Assembly (NCBI GenBank): GCA_963925805.1
Contig: CAWUSE010000005.1
Location: 62,001-126,000 of the forward strand
DNA from: UBA10347 sp905182135
GTDB lineage: Bacteria > Actinomycetota > Acidimicrobiia > Acidimicrobiales > UBA10347
Length of the DNA: 64,000 nt
Direction of reading: 5' to 3'
Part shown: in pieces, positions 51,374 through 60,442 of the stretch
How the letters are laid out: every line of letters begins with the position of its first letter
Position numbering within the stretch: position 1 is the first letter of the stretch
Translations under genes and position numbers: made by a program
The notes under the pieces: model-generated
Databases searched by the model: none
Told to the model about the DNA's origin: nothing
The model's input: only the letters and a program-made list of their open reading frames with translations

Positions 51374-51406
51374 AACCCCCGCGTAAAACCCCCGCGTAAA
51401 ACCCCC
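51368..51406. repeat. Three perfect 13-bp direct repeats over a stop codon
   Basis: GCGTAAAACCCCC occurs at 51368-51380, 51381-51393 and 51394-51406. The first copy supplies the last codon and TAA stop of the rhodanese gene. Confidence 0.9.
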
Positions 51407-51504
51407 CTGAGTCGCCTCGTCGAGCTCGTTGTGACTGCGACAACCAGTGCAGGTAGTACTGGTTGCCAACGTGGTTTAGGCCGCGTAGCAAGCAAACAAA
51501 AGCA

Positions 51505-52284
51505 TTAGAGAATCTGGGAGAGGAAGAGCTTGGTGCGCTCTTCGGTGGGGTTGGTGAAGAAGTGCTCGGGTGTGCCGACCTCAACGATTTCGCCACTCTC
51601 CATGAAGATGATTCGGTCGGCGACTTCGCGTGCGAAACCCATCTCGTGGGTTACGACCATCATGGTCATGCCCGAACGAGCGAGCTCTTTCATAACGTCA
51701 AGGACTTCCTTGATCATCTCGGGGTCGAGGGCCGAGGTGGGCTCGTCGAACAACATGATGCGTGGTTCCATTGCAAGGGCTCGGGCAATAGCGACACGCT
51801 GTTGCTGACCACCGGAGAGCTGGCCAGGGAACTTGTCGGCCTGTTCGGGTATCCCCACACGTTCGAGAAGATCGGTAGCGAGTTGCTCAACTTCGCCGCG
51901 AGGCTTTTTGCGAACCCACAACGGGGCGAGCGTAATGTTGTCGCGCACGGTCAGATGGGGAAACAAGTTGAACCCTTGAAACACCATGCCAACTTCACTG
52001 CGAATCTTTTCGACGTTTCGGGTGTCGTTGGTGAGTTCTATACCGTCGACAATAATTCGTCCATTTTGGTGCTGTTCAAGGCGGTTGATACACCGGATCC
52101 ACGTCGACTTTCCTGAACCCGATGGGCCCAGGACTACGACGACTTCGCGTTCTTTGATAGTCGCAGAGACATCCTTGAGTGCTTGAAAGTCGCCATACCA
52201 TTTGTCGACACCATCGCAAACAATCATGTCATCGCGAGAGCCCAGTTCTTCATTGATGGCAACGGTTGCATCAGTGTTGGTCAT
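51505..52284 (-). CDS. aapP: Amino-acid ABC transporter, ATP-binding subunit
   Basis: The 259-residue ATPase has Walker A LGPSGSGKSTWIRCIN, Q-loop GMVFQGFNLFPHLTV, signature LSGGQQQRVAIARAL, Walker B IMLFDEPTSALDPE and the switch VVTHEMGFAREV. It belongs to the polar amino-acid uptake family (GlnQ/AapP/HisP). It is the last gene of the four-gene transporter cluster and lies 112 bases after the second permease. It energises import through the two permeases. Confidence 0.95.
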   Translation of the reverse strand: MTNTDATVAINEELGSRDDMIVCDGVDKWYGDFQALKDVSATIKEREVVVVLGPSGSGKSTWIRCINRLEQHQNGRIIVDGIELTNDTRNVEKIRSEVGMVFQGFNLFPHLTVRDNITLAPLWVRKKPRGEVEQLATDLLERVGIPEQADKFPGQLSGGQQQRVAIARALAMEPRIMLFDEPTSALDPEMIKEVLDVMKELARSGMTMMVVTHEMGFAREVADRIIFMESGEIVEVGTPEHFFTNPTEERTKLFLSQIL

Positions 52285-52396
52285 GGCTAGTGGTTCTCCT
52301 TTGTAGTCACAGGGAACAGCAGCTGCTCTGCGGATTGGATTTGGAACGAGTGAGGGGCGGGTCGGTCAGTGACCCAACGGAGCGGTCCGGCCGATG

Positions 52397-54328
52397 TCAT
52401 CGTTCGCCTACTCCCAGTTGTTTCTCGAGGCGTTGGCTGTATTTAGACATCGAGTAGGCGCCGATCCAATAGATCAGGGAGATGAACAGCAGGCCTTCGC
52501 GTTTGACGCCGACAAACTCGGTTTGGCCGGGAATGGAACTATTTGCTACTCGAGTGAAGTCGATGATTCCCACGATTGAAAGTAACGAGGTTTCTTTGAA
52601 GGTACCGATGGCGCCGCCAACGAGAGGCGGAATCGAAACTTGTAGGGCCTGAGGCAACACGATAAAGCTGGTTCGTTGCACCGTGGTGAGTCCGAGCGCA
52701 TCGCTGGCTTCGTATTGACCGCGTTGTATTGCTTGAAGACCGCCACGGACGTTTTCTGCCAAATATGCAGCTCCGAATAGCGAGAAGCCGATACCAGCGG
52801 CGGCCAATTTGGCGAGCTCCATTCCTTCGGGCAAGAAGAAGTTCACAAACACGGCGAAGAAAAACAGGATGGTAATGAAGGGGATGCCGCGTACGAGCTC
52901 GATGTAGGTCGTTGACAATATCCGGAACAGGGGCATCGTCGAGGTGCGACCGAGTGCCAACATCACACCAAGTGGTAGCGAGAAGGTCATTGTGAATGCT
53001 GCTATGTACAACGTGACCACGAAGCCGCCAGCGAATTCGCCATTCACCTCAAGGGTGGATGCGGTATTGATCATGGTGGCCAGGTAATGGACAATGACCA
53101 TCAGGCCAACCCAACCCCAGACCATGCGAGACCGTTGGCGCGCATCGCCGGCAAAGTTGTGTGCCGACGCCCCCGCCAAACCCAGTAACAAGAAACTGAT
53201 GCGAGCTTTTTGCAGCATTGGATACCAGCCGAAGAACCCCGCGACCCAGTGGAACAAGGCCAGCGTGATCAAGACGATGGCGATGAGCCTGCCGATCTCG
53301 CCGATGTTGGGATTGGTTAGGGCCCATAGCACGAGTCCGCCGCCGATGATGAAGGCTAGTGCCATTGGTATGTGTGTCGACCATACGTGAGACCAGTCAA
53401 GAGCGGGATCACGCAAGATTACGAAGAAGGTCATGAAGGGAGCCAACAGCCATGCGAGCCCTAGCGATGCCCTAGCGGTCGCGGCTCGTTTAGTCGTGAA
53501 GACTGCCCGACCCGCTATGTAAGCAAACACGAGCACGAACCACATCACGGTCCACGGGCCCTTGGTGGTCGCAGCGACCGTGCGACCTGGTTCGATGATG
53601 ATGTCGCCCGCTGTGTTGGTTCCGTAGTGACCCCATTTGAACCACCACACAGTTGAGATAAACATCCCAATAAAGCCAAGGGTCAGGGGGATAGCAGCGA
53701 TGAAGGTGGTGCGTCGACGAAGCTCGCCGAATCCAAACCAAAGGCCCAGGCCAATGCCCAGTGCGACTAGCCCACCCAGCCACCACCAAACTCGGTCGCC
53801 CATTGCTGCGCTAAAGCTCTCGCGGATGACCTGCAGGTTTTCGTCGAGTACTGGTGTTCCGTCAGTGTGTTTGAGCACTGATGGTTCGCGAAGTATTAGA
53901 CCGCCGATGATGGCGCTGCCGGAACTAAGGAACCACATACTGATGCGTTTGATCGAAAACCCTTGACCGATTGACTTCATGAGGCCCATTGAGAGCCCGG
54001 TCAGCATCAGAACAATGCCCAGTGTGACCCAGATTCTGATGTACTGAGATTCGGGGTAGGCGAAGGTGAATAAAGCCCGCAGGTTCACTCGGATTGCATC
54101 CCATCGACGCTCTTCACTGAAGATGAAGTTGAGGACACCTCGATAGGCGAAAATGGAAATTGCCGCGAACACGACGGTCAAGATGACGCTTGAAATCGAT
54201 GAAAACAGGTTTTTCCGCATCCATGGGCGAAGCGACAAGCTTGGTTCGTCAGGTCGAACAGCGTCGGCGGCCTTGGTGGCCGCGAGGAGGTCCTTGGCTG
54301 CAGCTTCGAGTTGGGCTTCTACCGACAT
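52397..54328 (-). CDS. aapM: Amino-acid ABC transporter permease, AapM-like, oversized
   Basis: The C-terminal 230 residues form a HisM/GlnP-type permease domain with the EAA loop EASDALGLTTVQRTSFIVLP and PLVGGAIGTFKETSLLSIVG. Before it lie about 400 residues with roughly eight to ten additional hydrophobic segments and charged loops. At 643 residues it is much longer than the roughly 380 of rhizobial AapM. It partners the permease encoded one base upstream to form the membrane channel. The extra N-terminal membrane region has no motif I recognise. Confidence 0.9.
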   Translation of the reverse strand: MSVEAQLEAAAKDLLAATKAADAVRPDEPSLSLRPWMRKNLFSSISSVILTVVFAAISIFAYRGVLNFIFSEERRWDAIRVNLRALFTFAYPESQYIRIWVTLGIVLMLTGLSMGLMKSIGQGFSIKRISMWFLSSGSAIIGGLILREPSVLKHTDGTPVLDENLQVIRESFSAAMGDRVWWWLGGLVALGIGLGLWFGFGELRRRTTFIAAIPLTLGFIGMFISTVWWFKWGHYGTNTAGDIIIEPGRTVAATTKGPWTVMWFVLVFAYIAGRAVFTTKRAATARASLGLAWLLAPFMTFFVILRDPALDWSHVWSTHIPMALAFIIGGGLVLWALTNPNIGEIGRLIAIVLITLALFHWVAGFFGWYPMLQKARISFLLLGLAGASAHNFAGDARQRSRMVWGWVGLMVIVHYLATMINTASTLEVNGEFAGGFVVTLYIAAFTMTFSLPLGVMLALGRTSTMPLFRILSTTYIELVRGIPFITILFFFAVFVNFFLPEGMELAKLAAAGIGFSLFGAAYLAENVRGGLQAIQRGQYEASDALGLTTVQRTSFIVLPQALQVSIPPLVGGAIGTFKETSLLSIVGIIDFTRVANSSIPGQTEFVGVKREGLLFISLIYWIGAYSMSKYSQRLEKQLGVGER

Positions 54329-54329
54329 C

Positions 54330-55907
54330 TCAGCGCTCCACGATTAGTAGACGGACATTGAAGAAGTTGACGACCGCGCTGATGGCCAACGAACACGCAA
54401 CATAGAACAGCATCCAAATGGCGAATACCTCGAGGGATCTGCCGGTTTGGTTGAAAATCGTCTGACCAATCTGCACAACGTCGCTGTAGCCAACAGCTAT
54501 GGCGAGTGATGTGTTCTTGGTCAGGTTCAGGTACTGATTGCCAAGTGGAGGCAAACTGACCCGGAACGCCTGGGGCAGAACTACCAGCCGCAGCATGGTC
54601 GAACGTTTGAGACCAACTGCTTGGGCAGCTTCAGTTTGACCTTTAGGGACTGCCAAGATTCCACCACGCACGATTTCGGCAATGAATGCCGAGGTGTAGA
54701 GCACGACACCAAAGAACACCGCCGCAAAGCCTTGGCTGAAGTTGAGCCCAGCAGGTCCGGGGTTAGCGAAGTTGCCCCGTTTGGAGATGTCGGGTCGGGC
54801 GGCGTCGATTGGCCAGTCTTCGCGCCAGTTCCCGCGGCCATCGCCAAACTTGTCGGTTGCAACCTCGAAGAAGTCGCGGCTTGAGTTGATTATCCAACTC
54901 GACAGGCCGGGCCAGATTACGAGAAACACGACGCCAGCAATGACGGCTGCGGCGCCGGCAAAGATCATGCGGAACCAGTCGTCGTCGGTGAGCCTGGCTA
55001 GCCCTGCTGGAGTGCGGCGGCTAGTAAGGAAGCGTTGGATCCAAAGCGATGCCATCACCAAGGCGAGAGCCGTCAGAGCCAACTGGACCGCGATCTGGGG
55101 AATGTTGGGAATTAGACGTGATATCGGGCCAAAGATTGCGTCGCCGAGCCAACCAAAGAACGGATGCAAGAACCAGCCGATGAACCCAAACAATGCCAGT
55201 ACACCCAGAAAACTGAGTACTGGGTAAGTTTCGGCGCCGGTGCCATCACGAGCAGCGGTGCGCTTGTTCATTACCCAACGCCCAACAATGGCGCCAATGA
55301 TTAAGAAGACGGCCCATTGGTAAAAGCCGTCAGAAATATGTATTCGGGGTACTGACAGGCCCTTGTTTGATATATGGATCCACCCGTTAATGGGCCCTTG
55401 CTCGAGCTTGCCGGTGACCTCGTTGATCTCTTTTCCGAAGTCGCCGAGCTGGCCTAACGTGAAAAAGATCAACAATATGTGAACAAGCAGGGGGATGTTA
55501 CGCATGTATTCGATGAATGCGCTGGCGACTTTGGCCACGATCCAGTTGTTCGATAACCGTGAAACACCAACCAGGATGCCCAGTATGGTCGCGGCAAGAA
55601 TGCCGGCGAGCGACATCCGAATGGTGTTGACCATGCCGACCCACAACGCTCGCCCGCCAGTGTTGGGAGCGGTGTCAATGCCGTCACTTATGGCAAAGCT
55701 AGGGTTGACGCTCAGAAAGTCGAAGCCGGTGTTGATGTCTCTGGCTTTGAGATTGTCGCCCGCTTGTTTACTTAAAAAGTACAGAGCGAAGATGACAACC
55801 ACGAGCGTAAATACCTGGACAATCCACTTGATGATGGTGGTGTCTCGATAGAACGGCGGCTTACCGGATGCAGTTGTGAGTAATGATGTGTCTGCGGTGT
55901 CTGTCAC
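54330..55907 (-). CDS. aapQ: Amino-acid ABC transporter permease, AapQ-like
   Basis: The 525-residue protein has the split permease domain of the AapQ group. MVNTIRMSLAGILAATILGI and the following helices at about residues 90-160 start the domain, and the EAA loop EAAQAVGLKRSTMLRLVVLP with GNQYLNLTKNTSLAIAVGYS lies near the C-terminus. Between them is an insert of about 220 residues with several hydrophobic segments, larger than in rhizobial AapQ (about 400 residues in total). It forms a heterodimer with the next permease, whose start lies one base away, so they are almost certainly co-translated. Confidence 0.92.
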   Translation of the reverse strand: MTDTADTSLLTTASGKPPFYRDTTIIKWIVQVFTLVVVIFALYFLSKQAGDNLKARDINTGFDFLSVNPSFAISDGIDTAPNTGGRALWVGMVNTIRMSLAGILAATILGILVGVSRLSNNWIVAKVASAFIEYMRNIPLLVHILLIFFTLGQLGDFGKEINEVTGKLEQGPINGWIHISNKGLSVPRIHISDGFYQWAVFLIIGAIVGRWVMNKRTAARDGTGAETYPVLSFLGVLALFGFIGWFLHPFFGWLGDAIFGPISRLIPNIPQIAVQLALTALALVMASLWIQRFLTSRRTPAGLARLTDDDWFRMIFAGAAAVIAGVVFLVIWPGLSSWIINSSRDFFEVATDKFGDGRGNWREDWPIDAARPDISKRGNFANPGPAGLNFSQGFAAVFFGVVLYTSAFIAEIVRGGILAVPKGQTEAAQAVGLKRSTMLRLVVLPQAFRVSLPPLGNQYLNLTKNTSLAIAVGYSDVVQIGQTIFNQTGRSLEVFAIWMLFYVACSLAISAVVNFFNVRLLIVER

Positions 55908-55946
55908 CAGTACTTCTCCCCAAGAATTACGTAGAGACGGTGGCAG

Positions 55947-55981
55947 GAAGGCTGAAATCTGTTAAAGAGACTTCAGCCTTC
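55947..55981. promoter_or_regulatory. Intercistronic hairpin between binding-protein and permease genes
   Basis: GAAGGCTGAA (55947-55956) and TTCAGCCTTC (55972-55981) form a 10-bp stem. Such hairpins commonly let the binding-protein message outnumber that of the permeases by partial termination or 3' protection. Confidence 0.65.
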
Positions 55982-56034
55982 GAGTCACCGACCCGGACCG
56001 ATTACCTGATCCCGGACGATGGTGTGGGTTTTAT

Positions 56035-57156
56035 TTAGCGTGCTGGCGGTGGGTACATGAGACCGCCGTTGGTCCATAGATCATTGGCTGATCCTTCAAG
56101 TTGCAGACCAAGTGGCGCCAGGTGACGTTTCCACAAATCACTGTAGCTACCCATCTGGCTGATCGCCTGGTAGAACGCATCGGCATTAAGACCCATTGCT
56201 GTTTGAACTTCGCCTTCGCCACCAAGTAGGCGACCAAGCTCAGCTTCAGCGCCGAGGAAGTCATCAACGTTGTCCTGGTTCACGCCGTACTCGTCGGCGA
56301 TCAGCATCGCGTAGACCGTCCAGTTGACGGCGTCTGCGAAGCGTGACTGGTTCTGGCCATATGTTGGACCGAGAGGCTCTTTGGAGATTGGTTGACCGGG
56401 GAAGATCGCCCATTCTTGGTCCGCAGGTTGCTGCTCAGCCTTGCGACCAACCAAACCTGAACCGTCGGTGGTGATGACGTCGCAACCACCATCGATGAAG
56501 TTCTGGGTCACGATGTCAAAGTCTTCGAAGGTGTTCAGCGTGATTTCAACGCCCGCAAGAATAGCGGCTTCAGCGATGTTCTTTTCGGTAGTGGTACCGG
56601 CGTTGGTACAGATCACAGCGCCGTCAAGATCAGCCACGCCGCTATTGGGTGTGAAGCCGTCGCCCACGCGAGCCATGAGCTGCTGGCCATCGAAGTATGT
56701 GGTTGGACCAAAGTCCATACCGACGTCGCTGTCGCGACTTTGGGTCCATGTGGTGTTGCGGTGAAGCAGGTCAACTTCGCCGGTCTGCACAGCGGTGAAA
56801 CGTTCTGCCGCTGTAAGAGGAACGATGTTTACTGCGTTTGCGTCGCCGAGAATGGCGGCAGCGGTTGCTCGACACCAGTCAGCGTCAAAGCCTTGGAAGA
56901 CGCCGTTTGAGTCGGCAACGGCGAAGCCGATTGAAACGCTTGCGACGCCGCAGTTGAGCGTGCCTCGAGCAATGATCTGTTCGAGAAGATCATCGCCTTG
57001 GGTCAGTTCAACGTCGTCGTTGTCCTCTTCGGATGCATTGTCGGCTGCTGGCGCTGCGGTGCTTTCGCCGTCACTGCTGCTACCACATGAGGTAGCAAGA
57101 AGTGTGAAAGCGAACAGGAGCGCGAGCAGCTTTGTGAGCTTGCTCTTGGTATTCAT
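56035..57156 (-). CDS. aapJ: Amino-acid ABC transporter substrate-binding lipoprotein
   Basis: The 373-residue protein has a lipoprotein signal (LLALLFAFTLLATSC, Cys24), an acidic linker and a type II periplasmic-binding fold with RGTLNCGVASVSIGFAVADS, GFDADWCRATAAAILGD and FTAVQTGEVDLLHRNTTWTQ. This is the AapJ/general L-amino-acid binding protein pattern. It captures amino acids outside the membrane for the permeases AapQM and ATPase AapP. It is the first gene of the cluster; a hairpin separates it from aapQ. Confidence 0.94.
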   Translation of the reverse strand: MNTKSKLTKLLALLFAFTLLATSCGSSSDGESTAAPAADNASEEDNDDVELTQGDDLLEQIIARGTLNCGVASVSIGFAVADSNGVFQGFDADWCRATAAAILGDANAVNIVPLTAAERFTAVQTGEVDLLHRNTTWTQSRDSDVGMDFGPTTYFDGQQLMARVGDGFTPNSGVADLDGAVICTNAGTTTEKNIAEAAILAGVEITLNTFEDFDIVTQNFIDGGCDVITTDGSGLVGRKAEQQPADQEWAIFPGQPISKEPLGPTYGQNQSRFADAVNWTVYAMLIADEYGVNQDNVDDFLGAEAELGRLLGGEGEVQTAMGLNADAFYQAISQMGSYSDLWKRHLAPLGLQLEGSANDLWTNGGLMYPPPAR

Positions 57157-57177
57157 GAATCTCTCCAGATAACTCTG

Positions 57178-57195
57178 CCTCGGCGTGAGCCGAGG
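57178..57195. promoter_or_regulatory. Hairpin just upstream of the binding-protein gene
   Basis: CCTCGGC (57178-57184) and GCCGAGG (57189-57195) with loop GTGA lie 22 bases before the aapJ start, inside its probable leader. Possible attenuator or message-stabilising stem. The rest of the gap to 57513 contains no gene I can support. Confidence 0.45.
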
Positions 57196-57513
57196 GCTTC
57201 GGGTTTTGTAGTCCCTTCGACCCTAACGGCAATCCAGTAGTCGTGCTCGCGCAGTGCGTAGCAGATAGTGATCAGGCAAAAATAATAGGTTTTACTAAGA
57301 GATGTCACAGCTGGGCGCTGAGGATGAGAAGGATGCAGATGGAACGGCGTCAGAATAAGGTCCCGGTAGCCACTGGCGGTTCCTATTTGGCGTTTGATAT
57401 CGCCGACGACGCAGCACTTTCGAATCGGCTCGAATGGGTGGCGAACGTGGATACTCGCGAAGGCGCCAACGCTGACACGGCAGGAATGCTCGAAGCCCGC
57501 TGCGCGAGAAAGG

Positions 57514-58989
57514 CTATTGAGGGGTGGCCTTGTTTGAACGCAAGAGGTTCTTCTGGACCTTACCCATGGCGTTGCGTGGTAATTCGGCGATCACGTGTAC
57601 CGATTTCGGATGCTTGAAGCGGGCAAGTGAGGTCAGCGGGGTTTCTAGGTCAAGAGCGCTGAGTGACGTGCCAGATTCGAGCACAAGATAGGCAGTTACC
57701 ACTTCGCCGAAGTCTTCGTGAGGGTGGCCAACAACGGCAGATTCGACGATGCCGTCGACCTCGTCGATGACCATCTCGATTTCTTTTGGATAGATGTTTA
57801 GGCCACCGGAAATGATCATGTCGCTGGAGCGACCTTCGAGCGTGAGTCGCTCGGTCGCATCGAGGGAACCAACGTCACCCGTCGAGAACCATCCGTCGAG
57901 AGTGCGGGATTCAGCGTCGGCGTCAGGACGATTCCAATAACCCGTGCACAAGCTTGGGCCTCGGACTTCGACGGTGCCGGTCTCGCCGGCAGTGAGCACA
58001 TTACCGCTATTGTCGACGATGCGGATCTCGTACCCCGGCAGTGCATGACCGACCGAACCGGCCAGAACGTTGTCGATACGGTTTGAGGCGATGATGCTGG
58101 CCTCGCTCATGCCGTAGCGCTCGACGATCTGGCGGCCTGTCCGTTTGGTGAATTCACCATGGGTGAGTTCAGTCATCGGTGCTGACCCTGATGTAAAGAG
58201 CCGCATCGATTTACATGCCGCCGGGTCGAAGCGGTCATTGCTCAGCAGACGGTGGTAGTAGGTGGGTACACCCATAAAAATGGTGGCGCCTGCAAGTGCA
58301 TCGATCACTGAGTCAGGTTCAAAGCGGGGAAGGAAGCGGACCTGGGCACCGCTCAACATGGTGGGGTGTAGTGCGATGAATAGGCCGTGTACATGGAAGA
58401 TAGGCAACGAATGAACCAGGATGTCGTCGCCGTGGTAATGCCAAACCTGCACTAGGGCTTGGGCGTTGTCGAGCAGGCAGCCATGGGTCAAGGTGGCACC
58501 CTTGGGTTGTCCAGTGGTGCCAGACGTGTAGACCAGCGCAGCAGGCGTGGCATCATCGACATCGGCAACGTTGACAGGGGCGAGTGTCGTTGACGATGAC
58601 ACCAGGTCCGCGATCGCCACAGTAGAAAGGCCAAGATTGGTGGTGACCGTCGCTAGGGCAGTGGGGTCATCAACAACGAGCAGGGATGCCCCTGCATCAC
58701 TGCAGAAGTACGAAATCTCGTCGGGGGTATATGCCGTGTTTGTGGGCACATAGACGACACCGGCGGCGAGGCATCCGAGCCATAGTGCGAACCCGTCGGC
58801 CGACTTATTGGTCTGGGCCACTAGTCGGTCGCCAGCGGAGAGACCATGTGCCAGAACTGCCGCACCGAGGCGCAGTGCGTGCCTGCGGTAGGCACCGTAG
58901 GTGTGAGTGTGGTCGCCTTCGATTAGAAACGGTCGCTCGGTATCAGCAATAAACAGGTCGTGGAACAGATTAGACACGAGCACAAGCAT
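57514..58989 (-). CDS. matB: Acyl-CoA synthetase, malonyl-CoA synthetase (MatB)-like
   Basis: This protein of about 491 residues belongs to the AMP-forming acyl-CoA synthetase superfamily. The adenylation loop is YTSGTTGQPKGATLTH; ERYGMSEA, GWFSTGDVGSLD, GRSSDMIISGGLNIYPKEIE and the C-terminal lysine in PRNAMGKVQKNLL are intact. MFMGVPTYYHRLL, TSGSAPM and PRNxMGKVQKN are close to MatB, which activates malonate or methylmalonate; substrate assignment is inference. ATG at 58989 is chosen; TTG at 59007 and GTG at 58977 are alternatives. It is monocistronic, divergent from serB. Confidence 0.85.
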   Translation of the reverse strand: MLVLVSNLFHDLFIADTERPFLIEGDHTHTYGAYRRHALRLGAAVLAHGLSAGDRLVAQTNKSADGFALWLGCLAAGVVYVPTNTAYTPDEISYFCSDAGASLLVVDDPTALATVTTNLGLSTVAIADLVSSSTTLAPVNVADVDDATPAALVYTSGTTGQPKGATLTHGCLLDNAQALVQVWHYHGDDILVHSLPIFHVHGLFIALHPTMLSGAQVRFLPRFEPDSVIDALAGATIFMGVPTYYHRLLSNDRFDPAACKSMRLFTSGSAPMTELTHGEFTKRTGRQIVERYGMSEASIIASNRIDNVLAGSVGHALPGYEIRIVDNSGNVLTAGETGTVEVRGPSLCTGYWNRPDADAESRTLDGWFSTGDVGSLDATERLTLEGRSSDMIISGGLNIYPKEIEMVIDEVDGIVESAVVGHPHEDFGEVVTAYLVLESGTSLSALDLETPLTSLARFKHPKSVHVIAELPRNAMGKVQKNLLRSNKATPQ

Positions 58990-59215
58990 GCCGGATGGGT
59001 GCGTCAAGGCGAAAGTTCATTTGTTGCACAGACGTTCGAGTGATGGGAGGTGGCACGCCAGTAACGCTGCTGCTTGCCATGACTGGCCTCGTCACCGAGC
59101 GGGCAAATATTCGCTGCATTCTCCAATCGTGCACCGAACTCACCAAAGAAGCGGTGCAGCCCATTGCGTCACTGTTGGGCCAATAACGAGGTGAATATGA
59201 AGGGGGTTGCAGGAC

Positions 59216-59221
59216 TACGCT
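59216..59221 (+). promoter_or_regulatory. -10 box of a predicted leaderless promoter (serB)
   Basis: TACGCT lies six bases before the GTG at 59228; a TTG at 59207 would place this box inside the gene. Confidence 0.45.
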
Positions 59222-59227
59222 GACACC

Positions 59228-60442
59228 GTGCAATCGGAGATATCGAACCCGCATCAGACTTTCCTGATCCAGGTCGACGGACCAGATAAGGAAGGGATCA
59301 CAACCCATGTGCTGAGCACGTTGGCAGGTGCTGGCGCTTCCATCGAGGACGTCGAGCAGATTGTGATTCGCAATCACATCTCGCTCAATATCGTTGCCCG
59401 TATTCCCGATGGGAGGGACCTGCTCAAAGAGCTCCTACTTGTTGGTTATGAACGTGGGTTGAGCATTGAATTTGAGCCAGTCGAAGCAACACCAACACGC
59501 AAACCGACCGGCACGATCGTGACCGTGCTTGGTCAAACACTAGAAGCAGCGGAACTTGCTGCTGTTACCGGCGTGGTCACGGCTACGGGTGGCAATATTG
59601 ACAGGCTGGAACGGCTCTCGAAATATCCAGCCTGGAGCTATCAGCTGTCAGTGACGGGTGGGGATACTCAAGCTCTCCGCGAAGAGCTCGTTCGCCTGCG
59701 CCATGACTTTCCAGCCATGGATGTGGCTATCCAGCCCAAAGGCTTACCACGCCGGGCTTTACGCGTGATGGTGCTCGATGTCGACCGTACCCTCGTCCAA
59801 AACGAGATGATTGACGAGTTGGCTGATCTAGCCGGCGTTGGTAGCCAGGTTGCCGAACTGACCGAACGTGCCATGCAAGGTGAGCTCGATTTTGAAGAGG
59901 CGCTGCGAGCACGGGTGCGACTGTTGGCAGGCCAACCCGAGTCCATTCTTGATCGAGGATGGGATCGGCTTCGACTCACGCCCGGCGCGAAAACTTTCAT
60001 TGCCACGCTGCGTCATCTTGGCTTCAAGATCGCCATTGTGAGTGGCGGCTTCACTTCGATCACCGAGCGACTCAAGAACGAACTCGGCCTTGACTACGCG
60101 TTCGCGAATACCTTGGAAGTCGTTGATGGGATCCTGACCGGCCGTGTTGAAGGACCGATTGTTGATCGTAAGCGTAAGGCGCAACTGCTGCACATGATCG
60201 CGGCCAAAGAAGGTCTTGCTGTGCGCCAGATTGTTGCTGTGGGCGATGGTGCAAATGATATCGATATGCTTGAAACAGCAGGTCTTGGTATTGCTTTCAA
60301 CGCCAAGAGCGGCGTGGCCAGCGCGGCTGACGCCGAGTTGAATTTGCCGTATTTGGATGCCGTGTTGTTCTTGCTGGGTGTGCGCCGCGAGGACATCGAG
60401 AGCGAAGGCTCCTTGACGCAACAGACACCTCCACCGGTCTGA
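59228..60442 (+). CDS. serB: Phosphoserine phosphatase with N-terminal ACT domains
   Basis: From the GTG at 59228 the product is 404 residues. Two ACT domains (about residues 10-90 and 95-170; TFLIQVDGPDKEGITTHVLS, GTIVTVLGQTLEAAELAAVT) precede a HAD phosphatase domain with LDVDRTLVQNEMIDELA, IAIVSGGFTSITERLK and VAVGDGANDIDMLETAGLGI. It makes serine from phosphoserine; ACT domains usually bind serine for feedback. The nucleophile motif reads DVDRT where most SerB proteins have DxDST; both aspartates and the Thr are kept. Length matches mycobacterial SerB2. Confidence 0.93.
   Translation: MQSEISNPHQTFLIQVDGPDKEGITTHVLSTLAGAGASIEDVEQIVIRNHISLNIVARIPDGRDLLKELLLVGYERGLSIEFEPVEATPTRKPTGTIVTVLGQTLEAAELAAVTGVVTATGGNIDRLERLSKYPAWSYQLSVTGGDTQALREELVRLRHDFPAMDVAIQPKGLPRRALRVMVLDVDRTLVQNEMIDELADLAGVGSQVAELTERAMQGELDFEEALRARVRLLAGQPESILDRGWDRLRLTPGAKTFIATLRHLGFKIAIVSGGFTSITERLKNELGLDYAFANTLEVVDGILTGRVEGPIVDRKRKAQLLHMIAAKEGLAVRQIVAVGDGANDIDMLETAGLGIAFNAKSGVASAADAELNLPYLDAVLFLLGVRREDIESEGSLTQQTPPPV

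Noticed and set aside
51463..52116. Plus-strand open frame opposite the ABC ATPase gene (217 codons)
   Set aside because: Antisense shadow of aapP, which has all ATPase motifs.
57243..57617. Plus-strand open frame of 124 codons upstream of aapJ
   Set aside because: Its last third is antisense to the acyl-CoA synthetase gene and nothing recognisable is encoded.
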